Positions 1-7,646 of a stretch of 35,377 bases of DNA are shown here, one piece after another; the stretch's first letter is position 1; every line of letters starts with the position of its first letter. The notes under the pieces were generated by a model. That model had not been told where the DNA came from and did no database searches. It was given only the letters and a program-made list of their open reading frames with translations. A program made the position numbers and the translations under genes. Source of the DNA: Ruminococcus sp. (GTDB lineage Bacteria; Bacillota; Clostridia; Oscillospirales; Ruminococcaceae); assembly GCF_017464355.1 (NCBI RefSeq), contig NZ_JAFUAG010000008.1, positions 1 to 35,377 of the forward strand, read 5' to 3'.

Positions 1-30
1 AAACCGTGCTTCTTGTGCTATACTATTCAT
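1..30 (-). CDS. Possible 5' end of a transposase-like gene, running off the left edge
   Basis: On the minus strand an ATG at 30-28 opens a frame that reads MNSIAQEARF to the window edge, preceded by a purine-rich GAGAG stretch about 8 nt upstream that could serve as ribosome binding site. From memory, N-termini of this kind occur in helix-turn-helix transposases of Firmicute insertion sequences, which would fit the AT-rich flank at 31-160. Only ten codons are visible, so both the gene and its family are tentative. Confidence 0.35.
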   Translation of the reverse strand, partial: MNSIAQEARF

Positions 31-32
31 GG

Positions 33-100
33 AACAACTCTCTTTTCATGATATTTTTGTTTTTGTTAGCACTTAACATTATATCATATTGAGAGTTGTT
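33..100. repeat. Interrupted inverted repeat at the left edge
   Basis: AACAACTCTC (33-42) is complementary to GAGAGTTGTT (91-100), and ATGATAT (48-54) to ATATCAT (81-87), giving a long imperfect stem with a 26-nt loop, followed on the plus strand by a T-rich run. It could be a terminator for a gene outside the window, or part of the end of an insertion sequence whose transposase would start at 30. The sequence alone does not decide. Confidence 0.45.
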
Positions 101-166
101 TTTCTATTTTTGGTGTCTATGATCTATTGTAACATAACATTTTTGCGGTTTTTCAGGGCAGAAAAA

Positions 167-187
167 TGCCCCCGCAGCACGGGGGCA
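167..187 (-). terminator. Rho-independent terminator of the membrane protein gene
   Basis: TGCCCCCG (167-174) pairs perfectly with CGGGGGCA (180-187) around a 5-nt loop. On the minus strand the hairpin is followed by TTTTTC (complement of 166-161). It begins 8 nt beyond the stop codon at 195, the expected place for the terminator of this minus-strand gene. Confidence 0.9.
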
Positions 188-194
188 CTTTATA

Positions 195-1172
195 TCAGTT
201 CTGGTCGTTGTTATTGTTGTTCAGCGGCTGACCTGTCATAGGGTCGAAGTTGTTCTGCCGGGGCTGGGGGTTCAGCGGCTGACCTGTCATGGGGTCGAAG
301 TTGTTCTGCTGGGGCTGGGGGTTCAGGGGCTGACCTGTCATAGGGTCAAAGTTGTTCTGCTGAGGCTGAACAGGCTGCTGTCGGAAATTCTGCTGCATGG
401 GCTGGGCATACTGCGAAGGTGCAGGTGCGCCTGTGAACACGCTGAAGTCCAGTGCAAAAGCCTGACCCTCGCCGGGAACTATCCTGTCGTATACCAGCAG
501 GGGCATAGCCAGGCAGAGAATGAGCTTCACATAGTAGAAGAAGCTGGGCAGGAAAACCCCGAAGAGGCTGAGCAGGTCGTACAGCACCTGGTAAACTGCC
601 AGGTAAGCCACACCTATCATGCCTGCGTAAACGAAGTTAGCCTCGTTGCCCTGGGCTCTTGTTTCCTGATAGCCATAGAGCGCCAGCACTGCCAGCACAG
701 CAAAGGTATCAAAGGATACTGAGCCTATGCTGAAAATGGTGAACAAAGATGCCACACCGGTTATAGCATACATGGCCATAAGGAAGAACTTTCTGCCTGC
801 GGGCCTTACTATGCCCAGGTAGTAAGCTGCAAAAGCCACGCTGAGCACCAGGGTGAACAGGCTTGAAAGGATCACCTTGAACCCGGGGTTATAGCCTATG
901 ATAGTCCTGATGAGGCTGACAAGCTTTGCAATTATCAGCGTGCCTGCCAGGGCGAACTTGAATATCTTATCCTGATGTTTTTTCAGCAGGAAGATAAGTC
1001 CCGCAATGACAACAAAGGACTGATATATGAATACCCATATAGAAAAGCCGATATCATACCTTATCATATTGATGAACATTTTCAGTATGGATGTTCCCGC
1101 ATCAAGGAACAGCACACCTGCCATGACCTTTGATATCAGGTCATAATTTCTGTATTTTTCCAGAAAACCCAT
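195..1172 (-). CDS. Polytopic membrane protein with C-terminal NNFDPMTGQPLN repeats
   Basis: A 325-residue integral membrane protein of unknown function. Residues 12 to about 228 hold some six or seven hydrophobic segments. The C-terminus (about 245-325) is Q/N/P-rich, probably cytoplasmic or surface-exposed, and contains three copies of the motif NNFDPMTGQPLN spaced by 17 residues (about 273-317), ending in an asparagine run. I chose the ATG at 1172 because GGAGG lies 9 nt upstream; a longer in-frame opening to 1292 would run through the hairpin at 1203-1226 and has no such site. It lies downstream of the zinc-ribbon gene on the same strand and ends at a strong terminator. I do not recognise the family; similar short C-terminal repeats with a central DPMTG occur in clostridial membrane proteins, but the role is unknown. 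Confidence 0.8.
   Translation of the reverse strand: MGFLEKYRNYDLISKVMAGVLFLDAGTSILKMFINMIRYDIGFSIWVFIYQSFVVIAGLIFLLKKHQDKIFKFALAGTLIIAKLVSLIRTIIGYNPGFKVILSSLFTLVLSVAFAAYYLGIVRPAGRKFFLMAMYAITGVASLFTIFSIGSVSFDTFAVLAVLALYGYQETRAQGNEANFVYAGMIGVAYLAVYQVLYDLLSLFGVFLPSFFYYVKLILCLAMPLLVYDRIVPGEGQAFALDFSVFTGAPAPSQYAQPMQQNFRQQPVQPQQNNFDPMTGQPLNPQPQQNNFDPMTGQPLNPQPRQNNFDPMTGQPLNNNNNDQN
220..372. repeat. Three tandem 51-bp units inside the membrane protein gene
   Basis: Units at 220-270, 271-321 and 322-372 are near-identical 51-mers, each encoding one 17-residue copy of the NNFDPMTGQPLN-type motif. Differences between units are mostly silent or single changes, which indicates recent duplication or gene conversion and likely copy-number variation between strains. 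Confidence 0.9.
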
Positions 1173-1202
1173 AATAATAAACCTCCGTTGATACCATGAA
1201 AA

Positions 1203-1226
1203 GCGCCGTTGCATATGCAGCGGCGC
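1203..1226 (-). terminator. Hairpin between the zinc-ribbon and membrane protein genes
   Basis: GCGCCGTTGCAT pairs with ATGCAGCGGCGC as a 12-bp palindrome with one G-T wobble and almost no loop. On the minus strand it is followed by TTTTC. It sits 23 nt past the zinc-ribbon stop codon, so it may be a terminator or partial attenuator before the membrane protein gene. Confidence 0.6.
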
Positions 1227-1249
1227 ATCATTTTCAGTAATATAAGTAA

Positions 1250-1531
1250 TTAGTACTGCTCTTCCTTCATCTTTGCGAAGCACTCGCTGCAATATACAGG
1301 TCTGTCCTCACGGGGCTTGAAGGGGATCTGTGCCTCGCCGCCGCAAGCTGCGCAAACTGCGGTGTAGGTCTGTCTCTCAGCCCTGCCTGCTGCCTTTCTT
1401 GCATCTCTGCAGGACTTGCATCTCTGGGGCTCGTTGGTGAAGCCTTTCTCTGCATAGAACTCCTGCTCGCCTGCGGTAAAGATGAACTCGTTCCCGCATT
1501 CCTTACATACTAATGTCTTGTCCTCGTACAT
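1250..1531 (-). CDS. Small zinc-ribbon protein with four CxxC knuckles
   Basis: 93 residues with four CxxC pairs at C9/C12, C38/C41, C60/C63 and C81/C84, so two zinc sites are expected. The middle part, with basic CKSCRDARK and the closing IPFKPREDRPVYCSEC, matches the widespread small zinc-ribbon proteins of Firmicutes and candidate-phyla bacteria, whose function is unknown; binding to nucleic acid or ribosomes is often suspected. The ATG at 1531 has a GAGGT ribosome binding site about 8 nt upstream. It lies about 100 nt downstream of the sigma factor gene on the same strand and could be cotranscribed with it. No catalytic motif is visible. Confidence 0.85.
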   Translation of the reverse strand: MYEDKTLVCKECGNEFIFTAGEQEFYAEKGFTNEPQRCKSCRDARKAAGRAERQTYTAVCAACGGEAQIPFKPREDRPVYCSECFAKMKEEQY

Positions 1532-1629
1532 TTTCTCTTACCTCGATCTTAAAATAGAATAATGTTGTTTTCCGCCGCCGACGGTCTTGCTCCGTCTGCA
1601 TCATGCGTTCTCTCACGAACTCTGCGGCG

Positions 1630-2214
1630 CTACTTTATCATCGCACGCAGCTTGCGCCTTACCCTTTGCATGGTGTTGTTCACAGATTTCTCCCCCGTGC
1701 CCAGCCTTTCGGCTATCTGCTTATGGGTAGAGCCTGCCAGGAACAGCTGCAGCACCTTCCACTCCCTCTCAGAAAGCTCATCTGCGATCTTCCTGAAAAG
1801 CTCGTCATACTCCTCCCCCGCTATCACAGCGTTCTCGGGGTTGTCGCCCTCGTTCCCGTCAAGGTATTTGTCAAGATCTTCCGCAGGCACCGTTTCTCCG
1901 CCGTATCTGCCGTCCCTCATTATATAGGAAAGCATACTGTGCCTGATACACACACCTGCATAGGTGGCAAAACCTGCACCTCTGTCAGGGCGGTAGCTGT
2001 TCACTGCCCTCAGCAGCGACATCATGCCCTCCTGCACCAGATCCTTTATCATCTGCTCACGTCCCGCCCTGGGGGCAAGCCCTGCAGCGATATGCTCAGC
2101 CGTGCTCATATACCTGTAGATAAGCGCACTCAGTGCAGCCCTGTCACTGCCCGAAAGTTTTGCCAGCTCTTCATCACTGAACTGCTCATAATCACTAACA
2201 TGACCGCTATACAC
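1630..2214 (-). CDS. Sigma-70 family RNA polymerase sigma factor, SigH-like
   Basis: 194 residues in the layout of a short alternative sigma factor. Region 2 (about 56-100) holds DLVQEGMMSLLRAVNSY followed by FATYAGVCIRHSMLSYI, the core-binding and -10 recognition helices. An acidic linker follows (110-135), then region 4 (about 145-192) with the helix-turn-helix STHKQIAERLGTGEKSVNN. The spacing and the DLVQEGM motif resemble the SigH/Spo0H group more than ECF sigma factors, but I cannot assign a regulon. The start is a GTG at 2214, supported by AAGGCGGT 8 nt upstream and by a consensus promoter about 40 nt further up. It is divergent from the diguanylate cyclase gene. No anti-sigma factor gene is adjacent. 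Confidence 0.85.
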   Translation of the reverse strand: MYSGHVSDYEQFSDEELAKLSGSDRAALSALIYRYMSTAEHIAAGLAPRAGREQMIKDLVQEGMMSLLRAVNSYRPDRGAGFATYAGVCIRHSMLSYIMRDGRYGGETVPAEDLDKYLDGNEGDNPENAVIAGEEYDELFRKIADELSEREWKVLQLFLAGSTHKQIAERLGTGEKSVNNTMQRVRRKLRAMIK

Positions 2215-2256
2215 CTGCGCACCGCCTTATTCCATGGTACATTACAACGTAAACAT

Positions 2257-2285
2257 ATCATAACATTTTCTAAACAATAAGTCAA
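2257..2285 (-). promoter_or_regulatory. SigA-type promoter for the sigma factor gene
   Basis: On the minus strand TTGACT (2285-2280), a 17-nt spacer and TATGAT (2262-2257) form a near-consensus promoter directed at the GTG start at 2214. The implied leader is roughly 35 nt. Confidence 0.85.
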
Positions 2286-2479
2286 GGAATAAATTAAATT
2301 ATTTTTTCGTTTTTGAATTTTTTGTAACAACGTACATATTTTGCACAAATTTCTTGTAAATAAAGACCACACCCTTTCCTCCGCCCCGAAACCGCACACC
2401 TACCCGTCCTTTGAGGTGCGTGCATTCGGGTGTCACGACAATGCACAAAAAGTCGGGCGGATTTTTTGTAACTGTTACA

Positions 2480-2508
2480 TTGACTTAAAAAGCACTATAT
2501 GCTATAAT
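2480..2508 (+). promoter_or_regulatory. Consensus SigA-type promoter for the diguanylate cyclase gene
   Basis: TTGACT (2480-2485), a 17-nt spacer and perfect TATAAT (2503-2508). The start codon at 2606 follows a leader of about 90 nt. Confidence 0.9.
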
Positions 2509-2605
2509 ATACCAAACAGGATATGTATTTTCCCTTATTTTAGTTGAATATTTCTATATAATTTAATTTCATGGCACTACAGATATATGTATGGGGTGAT
2601 CATAG

Positions 2606-4540
2606 ATGGAAAGAAGGAAAACTATAGCACTGCTTAGCCTGATGCCCGAGACTACTCACGGCAACCGTGTAATGGAGGGTGTTTTCAGGCAGTGTGAGAA
2701 ATACGGGTACAACACAGCGGTCTTTGCGTCCATGGTGCCCCTGCAGTTTTACTATCAGGATTATTCTGACGGTGAAACGCAGATATATGACCTGCCTGAC
2801 CTTTCGTTCTTTGACGGCATCATAATCGACAGCCTTTCCCTTACGGACAAGAATGACCTGCGGGTATCAGAGCATCTGAAAGAAAAGCTGCGCACCTGCA
2901 AACACGGCCCCGTGGTATGTCTGGACGAACCCTGGGACGACCACAAGACATTGAGCTGCGACAACAGCGAGCAGCTGCGGGAGATGTGCAGGCACGTCGT
3001 TCTTACCCACGGCAAGCGCGATATACTTGTCATCACAGGCTTCAAGGGCGACATTCAGGCGGAAACGAGGCTGAGCATTTTCCTTGACGAGCTGAAAAAG
3101 CTGGGGGCTGAGCCCTCGGAGGAAAATATAGTTTACGGCGATTTCTGGTACAGCTGCGGCGAACAGCTGGCTGATGAGATACTTTCGGGAAAACGCAGGC
3201 TGCCCGAAGCTGTCATAGGTGCCAGCGATCATATGGTCATAGGCCTGGTGGAAAAGCTTACAAGGCACGGCATAAGAGTTCCCGAGGATATGATAGCTGT
3301 GGGATTTGAGGCCACCCCCGAGGCAAGCCTGAGCGACACATCACTGTCTTCCTATGAGTCAAGCTTTACAAAAAATGCGGCGGACGCAGTTGACTATATC
3401 CGTTCGCTGATAGAACCCGATGTCCCTCTATACCCCTATGAAATGGATATGACGAGCTGCTTCCACCCGGGCATGAGTTGCGGGTGTGAGCCTGACCTGC
3501 TCAGGTCGGCCAGGGCTTTCAAGAATTATCTCTACACCTCCACCCGCAACTATAACCCCGAGGTGGTGGCGAACAATGTGGACATCGGCCTGCTCATGGA
3601 GAACTATGTTTCCGAGATATTCACAGCCTCCGAGACCCCCGAGAAGTGTATCGAGAACATATACATGAACACCTATCTGCTGTTCCCGCTGACGAACTTC
3701 GCCCTGTGCCTTAAGGAGGACTGGCTGACCGCCGAAAAGGAGCCTTTCAAGGGCTATCCCAAGCGCATGAAGACGGTCATCACCAACTCCAAGGACGGCC
3801 ACAAGGTCTTCTATGACCCGGAAAATGCTTTCAGCTTTGATACGAAGCTCATGTACCCGATCCTGCAGGAATACACCGAAAAGCCCAGTGTTTTCTACTT
3901 TTCAGCACTGCACTTCGGTGATGATATGCTGGGATACACGGTGCTGCAGCGGCCCCTTTCGGAAAGCCAGAAGATAAATCTCGTTACCAGAAACTGGCTG
4001 AGAATGGTAAACAATGCCCTTGAAATGGTGCGCACCAAGAACAAGTATATAATGCTGTCTATCCGCGATAACATGACAGGGCTGTACAACCGTCGGGGTA
4101 TGTACGAGCTTTTCGAGAAGCTGTCCACCGAGGTGAAGCCCGAGGACAGGCTGTTCTGCAGCGTTATAGATATGGACGGGCTGAAATATGTCAACGATAC
4201 CTTCGGCCATGATGAGGGCGACTACGGCATACTGGCTGTCAGCCGTGCCGCACAGAACGTCACACACCCGGGTGAGCTTTGCGTAAGGGCAGGCGGCGAT
4301 GAATTCTACATCATAGGTATTGGCAGATACACCGATGACGAATGCGAAAAGCGCCGTGACGAATACCTTGAAGTGATAGCAAAGCTTTCGCAGCAAAGCG
4401 GCAAGCCCTATCCCATCAGCGCCAGCATAGGCTGCGCCCTGGGCAAAGCGGGCGACCGTGACCTGGAAGAGCTGCTGCGCATAGCCGATGAGGAGATGTA
4501 CCGCTTCAAGATAATGCGCAAAAAACACCGCACACAGTAG
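2606..4540 (+). CDS. Diguanylate cyclase with an N-terminal LacI-like ligand-binding domain
   Basis: 644 residues. Residues 1 to about 290 resemble the periplasmic-binding-protein fold of LacI/GalR regulators (IALLSL at the start, later VIGASDHMVIGLVEKL and VPEDMIAVGFE), but there is no DNA-binding helix-turn-helix in front and no signal peptide, so it is probably a cytoplasmic sensor. A middle region (about 300-480) of unclear fold links to a GGDEF domain (about 485-640) with DNMTGLYNRRG, the metal-binding DMDGLKYVNDTFGH and an intact AGGDEF signature (G563-F567). It should make cyclic di-GMP from two GTP. The usual RxxD inhibitory site before the signature is absent (HPGE there), so product inhibition by that route is not expected. 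GGGGTGAT upstream supports the ATG. It stands alone after its own promoter and converges on the ECF S-component gene 13 nt away. Confidence 0.9.
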   Translation: MERRKTIALLSLMPETTHGNRVMEGVFRQCEKYGYNTAVFASMVPLQFYYQDYSDGETQIYDLPDLSFFDGIIIDSLSLTDKNDLRVSEHLKEKLRTCKHGPVVCLDEPWDDHKTLSCDNSEQLREMCRHVVLTHGKRDILVITGFKGDIQAETRLSIFLDELKKLGAEPSEENIVYGDFWYSCGEQLADEILSGKRRLPEAVIGASDHMVIGLVEKLTRHGIRVPEDMIAVGFEATPEASLSDTSLSSYESSFTKNAADAVDYIRSLIEPDVPLYPYEMDMTSCFHPGMSCGCEPDLLRSARAFKNYLYTSTRNYNPEVVANNVDIGLLMENYVSEIFTASETPEKCIENIYMNTYLLFPLTNFALCLKEDWLTAEKEPFKGYPKRMKTVITNSKDGHKVFYDPENAFSFDTKLMYPILQEYTEKPSVFYFSALHFGDDMLGYTVLQRPLSESQKINLVTRNWLRMVNNALEMVRTKNKYIMLSIRDNMTGLYNRRGMYELFEKLSTEVKPEDRLFCSVIDMDGLKYVNDTFGHDEGDYGILAVSRAAQNVTHPGELCVRAGGDEFYIIGIGRYTDDECEKRRDEYLEVIAKLSQQSGKPYPISASIGCALGKAGDRDLEELLRIADEEMYRFKIMRKKHRTQ

Positions 4541-4553
4541 GGCGGAGGTGAAT

Positions 4554-5231
4554 TTATCTGCCCGGGCCGTACTTGTCCCGCAGGCGGCCGAAGACCCTTG
4601 CGGAGGGTCTGACGAAGAGCAGCAGGAAGATGACGTTTGACACCATGTAGCTCACGGTGAACCAGAGCGAGGCTGCGGTCAGGCCGAGAAATCTTTCTGC
4701 GGAGAAACCGCCCCCCAGCCAGAGCATACTGCATACATCAAGGCTGACAGAATATACCAGTCCTGCCGCCCCGCCGAAAAAGGCCAGGGCAGCGGGGCTT
4801 TTTTTCAGCTTGTCCCCCAGAAGCCCCGCTGCAAGGCCTGTCAGCCCCCACACGGTCATCTGGAAAGGTGTCCATATGCCCTGAGAAAAGTAGAAATTCG
4901 AGATGAGTGCGGTGAGGGCGCCTATGGCGAAGCCTTTCTCAGCACCCAGATAAATGCCTGCCAGTATTATCACAGCGGCGCAGGGCTTGAAGGCCGGCAC
5001 AGGGGCGAAGATGAGCCTTCCTGCCACCGCAAGGGCTGTCATCACGGCGGTGAGGGCTATGTCACCCGAGGGGGTGTCACGCTTTTCAAACCTGTCGAAG
5101 AAGTACCCGCAGATAAGCACCGCCGCCGAGCATATGCCCCAGACCGCAGCTGTTTCCCCGAAAATGGCACAGCCTGCGCATATCCCTCCCAGGCAGACCA
5201 CCAGCGCCAGCACGGCGCGGCGGCTAGGCAT
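4554..5231 (-). CDS. ECF transporter S component (substrate-binding membrane subunit)
   Basis: 225 residues, very hydrophobic, with about six membrane segments, typical in size for the substrate-capturing S subunit of energy-coupling factor importers. Small-residue-rich helices such as LTAVMTALAVAGRLIF and ALTALISNFYF are characteristic; helix 1 of S components usually carries the alanine motif for EcfT contact. The ATG at 5231 overlaps the stop of the ATPase gene by 8 nt and has GGAGGG 7 nt upstream, so it is translationally coupled; an opening at 5276 would overlap more and lacks such a site. It is the last gene of the ECF set, with fused EcfA and EcfT just upstream, implying a dedicated (group I) transporter. 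The ligand cannot be read from sequence; the neighbours suggest a corrinoid or similar vitamin. No clear terminator follows. Confidence 0.85.
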   Translation of the reverse strand: MPSRRAVLALVVCLGGICAGCAIFGETAAVWGICSAAVLICGYFFDRFEKRDTPSGDIALTAVMTALAVAGRLIFAPVPAFKPCAAVIILAGIYLGAEKGFAIGALTALISNFYFSQGIWTPFQMTVWGLTGLAAGLLGDKLKKSPAALAFFGGAAGLVYSVSLDVCSMLWLGGGFSAERFLGLTAASLWFTVSYMVSNVIFLLLFVRPSARVFGRLRDKYGPGR

Positions 5232-6813
5232 GACTTCCCTCCGGCGCCTGCCGCAGCTTTTCAACAGTATAGGCATTTTTTACCATGCCCCTGGCTATGC
5301 GGCCCGAGGCAGTGCTGTAAAATCCTGCCTTTGAGAAAAACTTGGGGGCGGGCAGCAGGCTCTCTATCCTGCCGCCGCAGAATATCCCGCAGGTGCAGGC
5401 ATTTTCGGCGGCAAATTCAAGACTGTGGGTCACGGTCAGCACAGCCTTGCCCTCAGCACAGAGCTTTTTCAGCACCGTCCCCAGCCTGCGGGCAGAAAGG
5501 GGGTCAAGCCCCTTTGAGGGCTCGTCCAGCAGCAGTATGTCAGGCTGACAGAGCAGTACCCGCCCCAGGGCGCACAGCTGCAGCTCGCCGCCGCTGAGGT
5601 CGTAGGGGTGCATATCAGCCAGCTTTTCACAGCCAAGATATCCCAGCATGGCCGAGGCTTCCTCCTCGGGTCTGCCCAGGGCTTTCAGGGCATAGCGGTA
5701 GTCCTCGGCCACCGTGGGCTGCAAAAACAGGTCGGCTGCCTCCTGGGGCAGCATGGCTGCGGTCAGGGGTGCCTTTTTCAGTGGCCTGCCCCCTATGCGG
5801 ACTTTCCCTGCGTAAGGCCGCAGCTGGCCTGCCAGCGTTTTCAGCAGAGTTGTCTTGCCGCTGCCGTTGGCGCCTGTCAACGCCAGAAATTCGCCCTTGT
5901 GCAGCACCAGGTCAGCCCCCGCCAGAATGTCCTCGCTGTCCCGCCTGAAAGAAAAGCGCAGACCCTCGGCTTCAAGCACGGGCTCGGAATATCCCTGCGT
6001 TTCATCAAGGGGCAGCTCGGTCTTGTGAGGAAGCTTTTCCAGCAGCGCCCTGCCCTCCTTCACCGTCATGGGAACGGGCTCCTGTTCTGCAAAAGCCCTT
6101 GCCGCCGCAGGCATGATGTGGATAAGCTGTGCATTCTTCGCCGCCTGACGTGGGGGCAGGTCGGCGGTGAGCCTGCCGTTTTCAAGGTATATCAGCCGTT
6201 CGGCCTGAGCCAGCATAAGCTCCCCCGAATGCTCTGCGATGATGACCGTGGTGCCGAACTCTCGGTTCACCCGCAGGATAAGGTCGGCAAAATTCTCGGC
6301 GGTGACGGGGTCAAGGCGGCTGAAAGGCTCGTCCAGCAGAAGCAGGTCTGGCTGCATTACCATGACCGCACAAAGGCTGACCAGCTGCTTTTCGCCCCCC
6401 GAAAGGCTGGCAAGCGGCCGTTCCAGCAGCTTGCCCAGCCCGAAGCGTGAAACGGTCTCAGCCGTGAGCCTGCGGACTTCCTCGGGGGGCAGGCCTGCGT
6501 TCTCGGGGGCGAACATTATCTCACCCCGCACCCTGTCGCTGACGAAGCTTTCCTCGGGGTGCTGGGGCACATAGCCCACACGGGGGGCGGTGCCGCCCCG
6601 CTTTTCGCCCAATAGGCTTATCTCCCCCGAAAGCTCCCCAAAGGGGGCTATCTCGGGCTTTAACAGCTTAAGCAGAGTCGTTTTGCCGCTGCCCGAAGGA
6701 CCCATGAGCATGACAAGCTCACCCGTTCTCACCGTAAGGGAGATATCGGTGAGAGCAGGCTGCTTTGCGGTGTTGTGTCGGAAAGTCACCGCTTTGAGGT
6801 GTACAGCTTCCAT
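5224..6813 (-). CDS. Fused EcfA1-EcfA2 ATPase of an ECF transporter
   Basis: 529 residues with two complete ABC ATPase domains in one chain. Domain 1 has Walker A GPSGSGKT (38-45), signature LSGGE (137-141), Walker B LLLLDEP (157-163) and the switch histidine in IIAEHSG. Domain 2 has Walker A GANGSGKT (314-321), signature LSGGE (406-410), ILLLDEP (426-432) and VTHS. Both sites look catalytically complete, so the protein should supply the whole ATPase dimer that powers uptake through EcfT and the S component. I chose the ATG at 6813, which has AAGGAGG about 8 nt upstream, over an opening 14 codons further up. The start lies 28 nt inside the EcfT gene. Fused EcfA pairs are common in dedicated vitamin transporters of Clostridia. 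Confidence 0.93.
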   Translation of the reverse strand: MEAVHLKAVTFRHNTAKQPALTDISLTVRTGELVMLMGPSGSGKTTLLKLLKPEIAPFGELSGEISLLGEKRGGTAPRVGYVPQHPEESFVSDRVRGEIMFAPENAGLPPEEVRRLTAETVSRFGLGKLLERPLASLSGGEKQLVSLCAVMVMQPDLLLLDEPFSRLDPVTAENFADLILRVNREFGTTVIIAEHSGELMLAQAERLIYLENGRLTADLPPRQAAKNAQLIHIMPAAARAFAEQEPVPMTVKEGRALLEKLPHKTELPLDETQGYSEPVLEAEGLRFSFRRDSEDILAGADLVLHKGEFLALTGANGSGKTTLLKTLAGQLRPYAGKVRIGGRPLKKAPLTAAMLPQEAADLFLQPTVAEDYRYALKALGRPEEEASAMLGYLGCEKLADMHPYDLSGGELQLCALGRVLLCQPDILLLDEPSKGLDPLSARRLGTVLKKLCAEGKAVLTVTHSLEFAAENACTCGIFCGGRIESLLPAPKFFSKAGFYSTASGRIARGMVKNAYTVEKLRQAPEGSHA

Positions 6814-7646
6814 TGGATGTCCTCCTTTGCCAGGAAAATTATGGCAGGCAGGCACAGGGCTGTGACCGCCGCCGTAAGCAGGGGCTCGTACCTGCCGAAA
6901 ACTATGGTGGGGTAGAAGTCGGTGTTCCCCCCCAGAGCCATGAAGATGACAGCTGCGGCAGTAAAGCCCGTCTGTACTGTCAGGAAGACAAGGTCAGCCC
7001 TGCGCAGCCTGCGGCTGTCGGAATAGGTGACAGAGTGGGTGCCGTAGCCCCGTGAATCCATGGAGCGTGCCGCCCCCGCAGCAGCCTCTGCCGACCAGGC
7101 CACGCAGGCCATGAACACCGCCGCCGAGCTTTGCAGCCTGTCGGTGGGGGAGCTGCCTGCGAAAAGCCCCGCCCACTGCTGGGCTGAACGGATACGCTTC
7201 TGCTTTTCGATAAGGCGTGGTATGAAGCCCAGGGTCATGCTGACGGTCATGGCAAGCTTTGGGGATATCCTGCCGAAAATGCAAAGTATCTCCCTGTCGG
7301 TCAGAAGCCTGCGGCAAAGGGTCAGCCAGAGGGTCGCCCCGCTGAGGGAAAGCCCCAGCATAAGTCCGTAGAGCATGGACTCGGCTGTATAGGGGCGGTC
7401 GTTTACGAAAAGCAGCACCGTCATGCCGCGGTGAGAGAACAGGGGGTCGATGACCGATACCGCCGCCGAGAATGCCAGACTTCCGAAAAGTGCCTTGAAC
7501 AGGCTTTTGGCGCCGCACAGAAGTCCCAGGCAGACAAGCCCCCCCAGCAGCCCCGCCCCGACGGCTGTTATGGAACGGGAGAACATCAGGCAGATCAGCA
7601 CTGTCATCACGGCGGTAAGGCGGCATACGGGGTGCAGCGGCTTCAT
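6786..7646 (-). CDS. EcfT transmembrane coupling protein of an ECF transporter
   Basis: 286 residues with about five or six membrane segments. The cytoplasmic coupling region (about 140-205) includes MTLGFIPRLIEKQKRI and ends in ARSMDSRGYG (193-202), the ARS/ARG-type motif by which EcfT touches the ATPases. In the family it links the ATPase pair to the S component in the membrane. The ATG at 7646 overlaps the stop of the upstream DUF4430 gene by 4 nt, with GGGGGCGGG ahead as ribosome binding site. Order here is EcfT, EcfAA, EcfS, each overlapping, so the three subunits are made together. Confidence 0.9.
   Translation of the reverse strand: MKPLHPVCRLTAVMTVLICLMFSRSITAVGAGLLGGLVCLGLLCGAKSLFKALFGSLAFSAAVSVIDPLFSHRGMTVLLFVNDRPYTAESMLYGLMLGLSLSGATLWLTLCRRLLTDREILCIFGRISPKLAMTVSMTLGFIPRLIEKQKRIRSAQQWAGLFAGSSPTDRLQSSAAVFMACVAWSAEAAAGAARSMDSRGYGTHSVTYSDSRRLRRADLVFLTVQTGFTAAAVIFMALGGNTDFYPTIVFGRYEPLLTAAVTALCLPAIIFLAKEDIQWKLYTSKR

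Larger units (their letters stand above)
2215..2605. other. Divergent intergenic region between sigma factor and diguanylate cyclase genes
   Basis: These 391 nt are AT-rich at both ends and hold two back-to-back consensus promoters (2257-2285 minus, 2480-2508 plus). Between them lies GTGCATT (2420-2426) with its reverse complement AATGCAC (2440-2446), a 7-bp inverted repeat with a 13-nt spacer that could be an operator placed 34 nt upstream of the plus-strand -35 box. No credible gene is visible here. Confidence 0.6.

Noticed and set aside
67-74. TTAGCACT resembling half of a CIRCE heat-shock operator
   Set aside because: The complementary GAGTGCTAA half is absent at the required spacing and no chaperone gene is in view.
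1603-2280. Long plus-strand open frame opposite the sigma factor gene
   Set aside because: It is the antisense shadow of a gene with clear sigma-70 motifs, has no ribosome binding site and no recognisable protein pattern.
4521-4553. Possible terminator between the convergent diguanylate cyclase and S-component genes
   Set aside because: A T run on the minus strand is present, but the stem is only about four base pairs with bulges, too weak to call.
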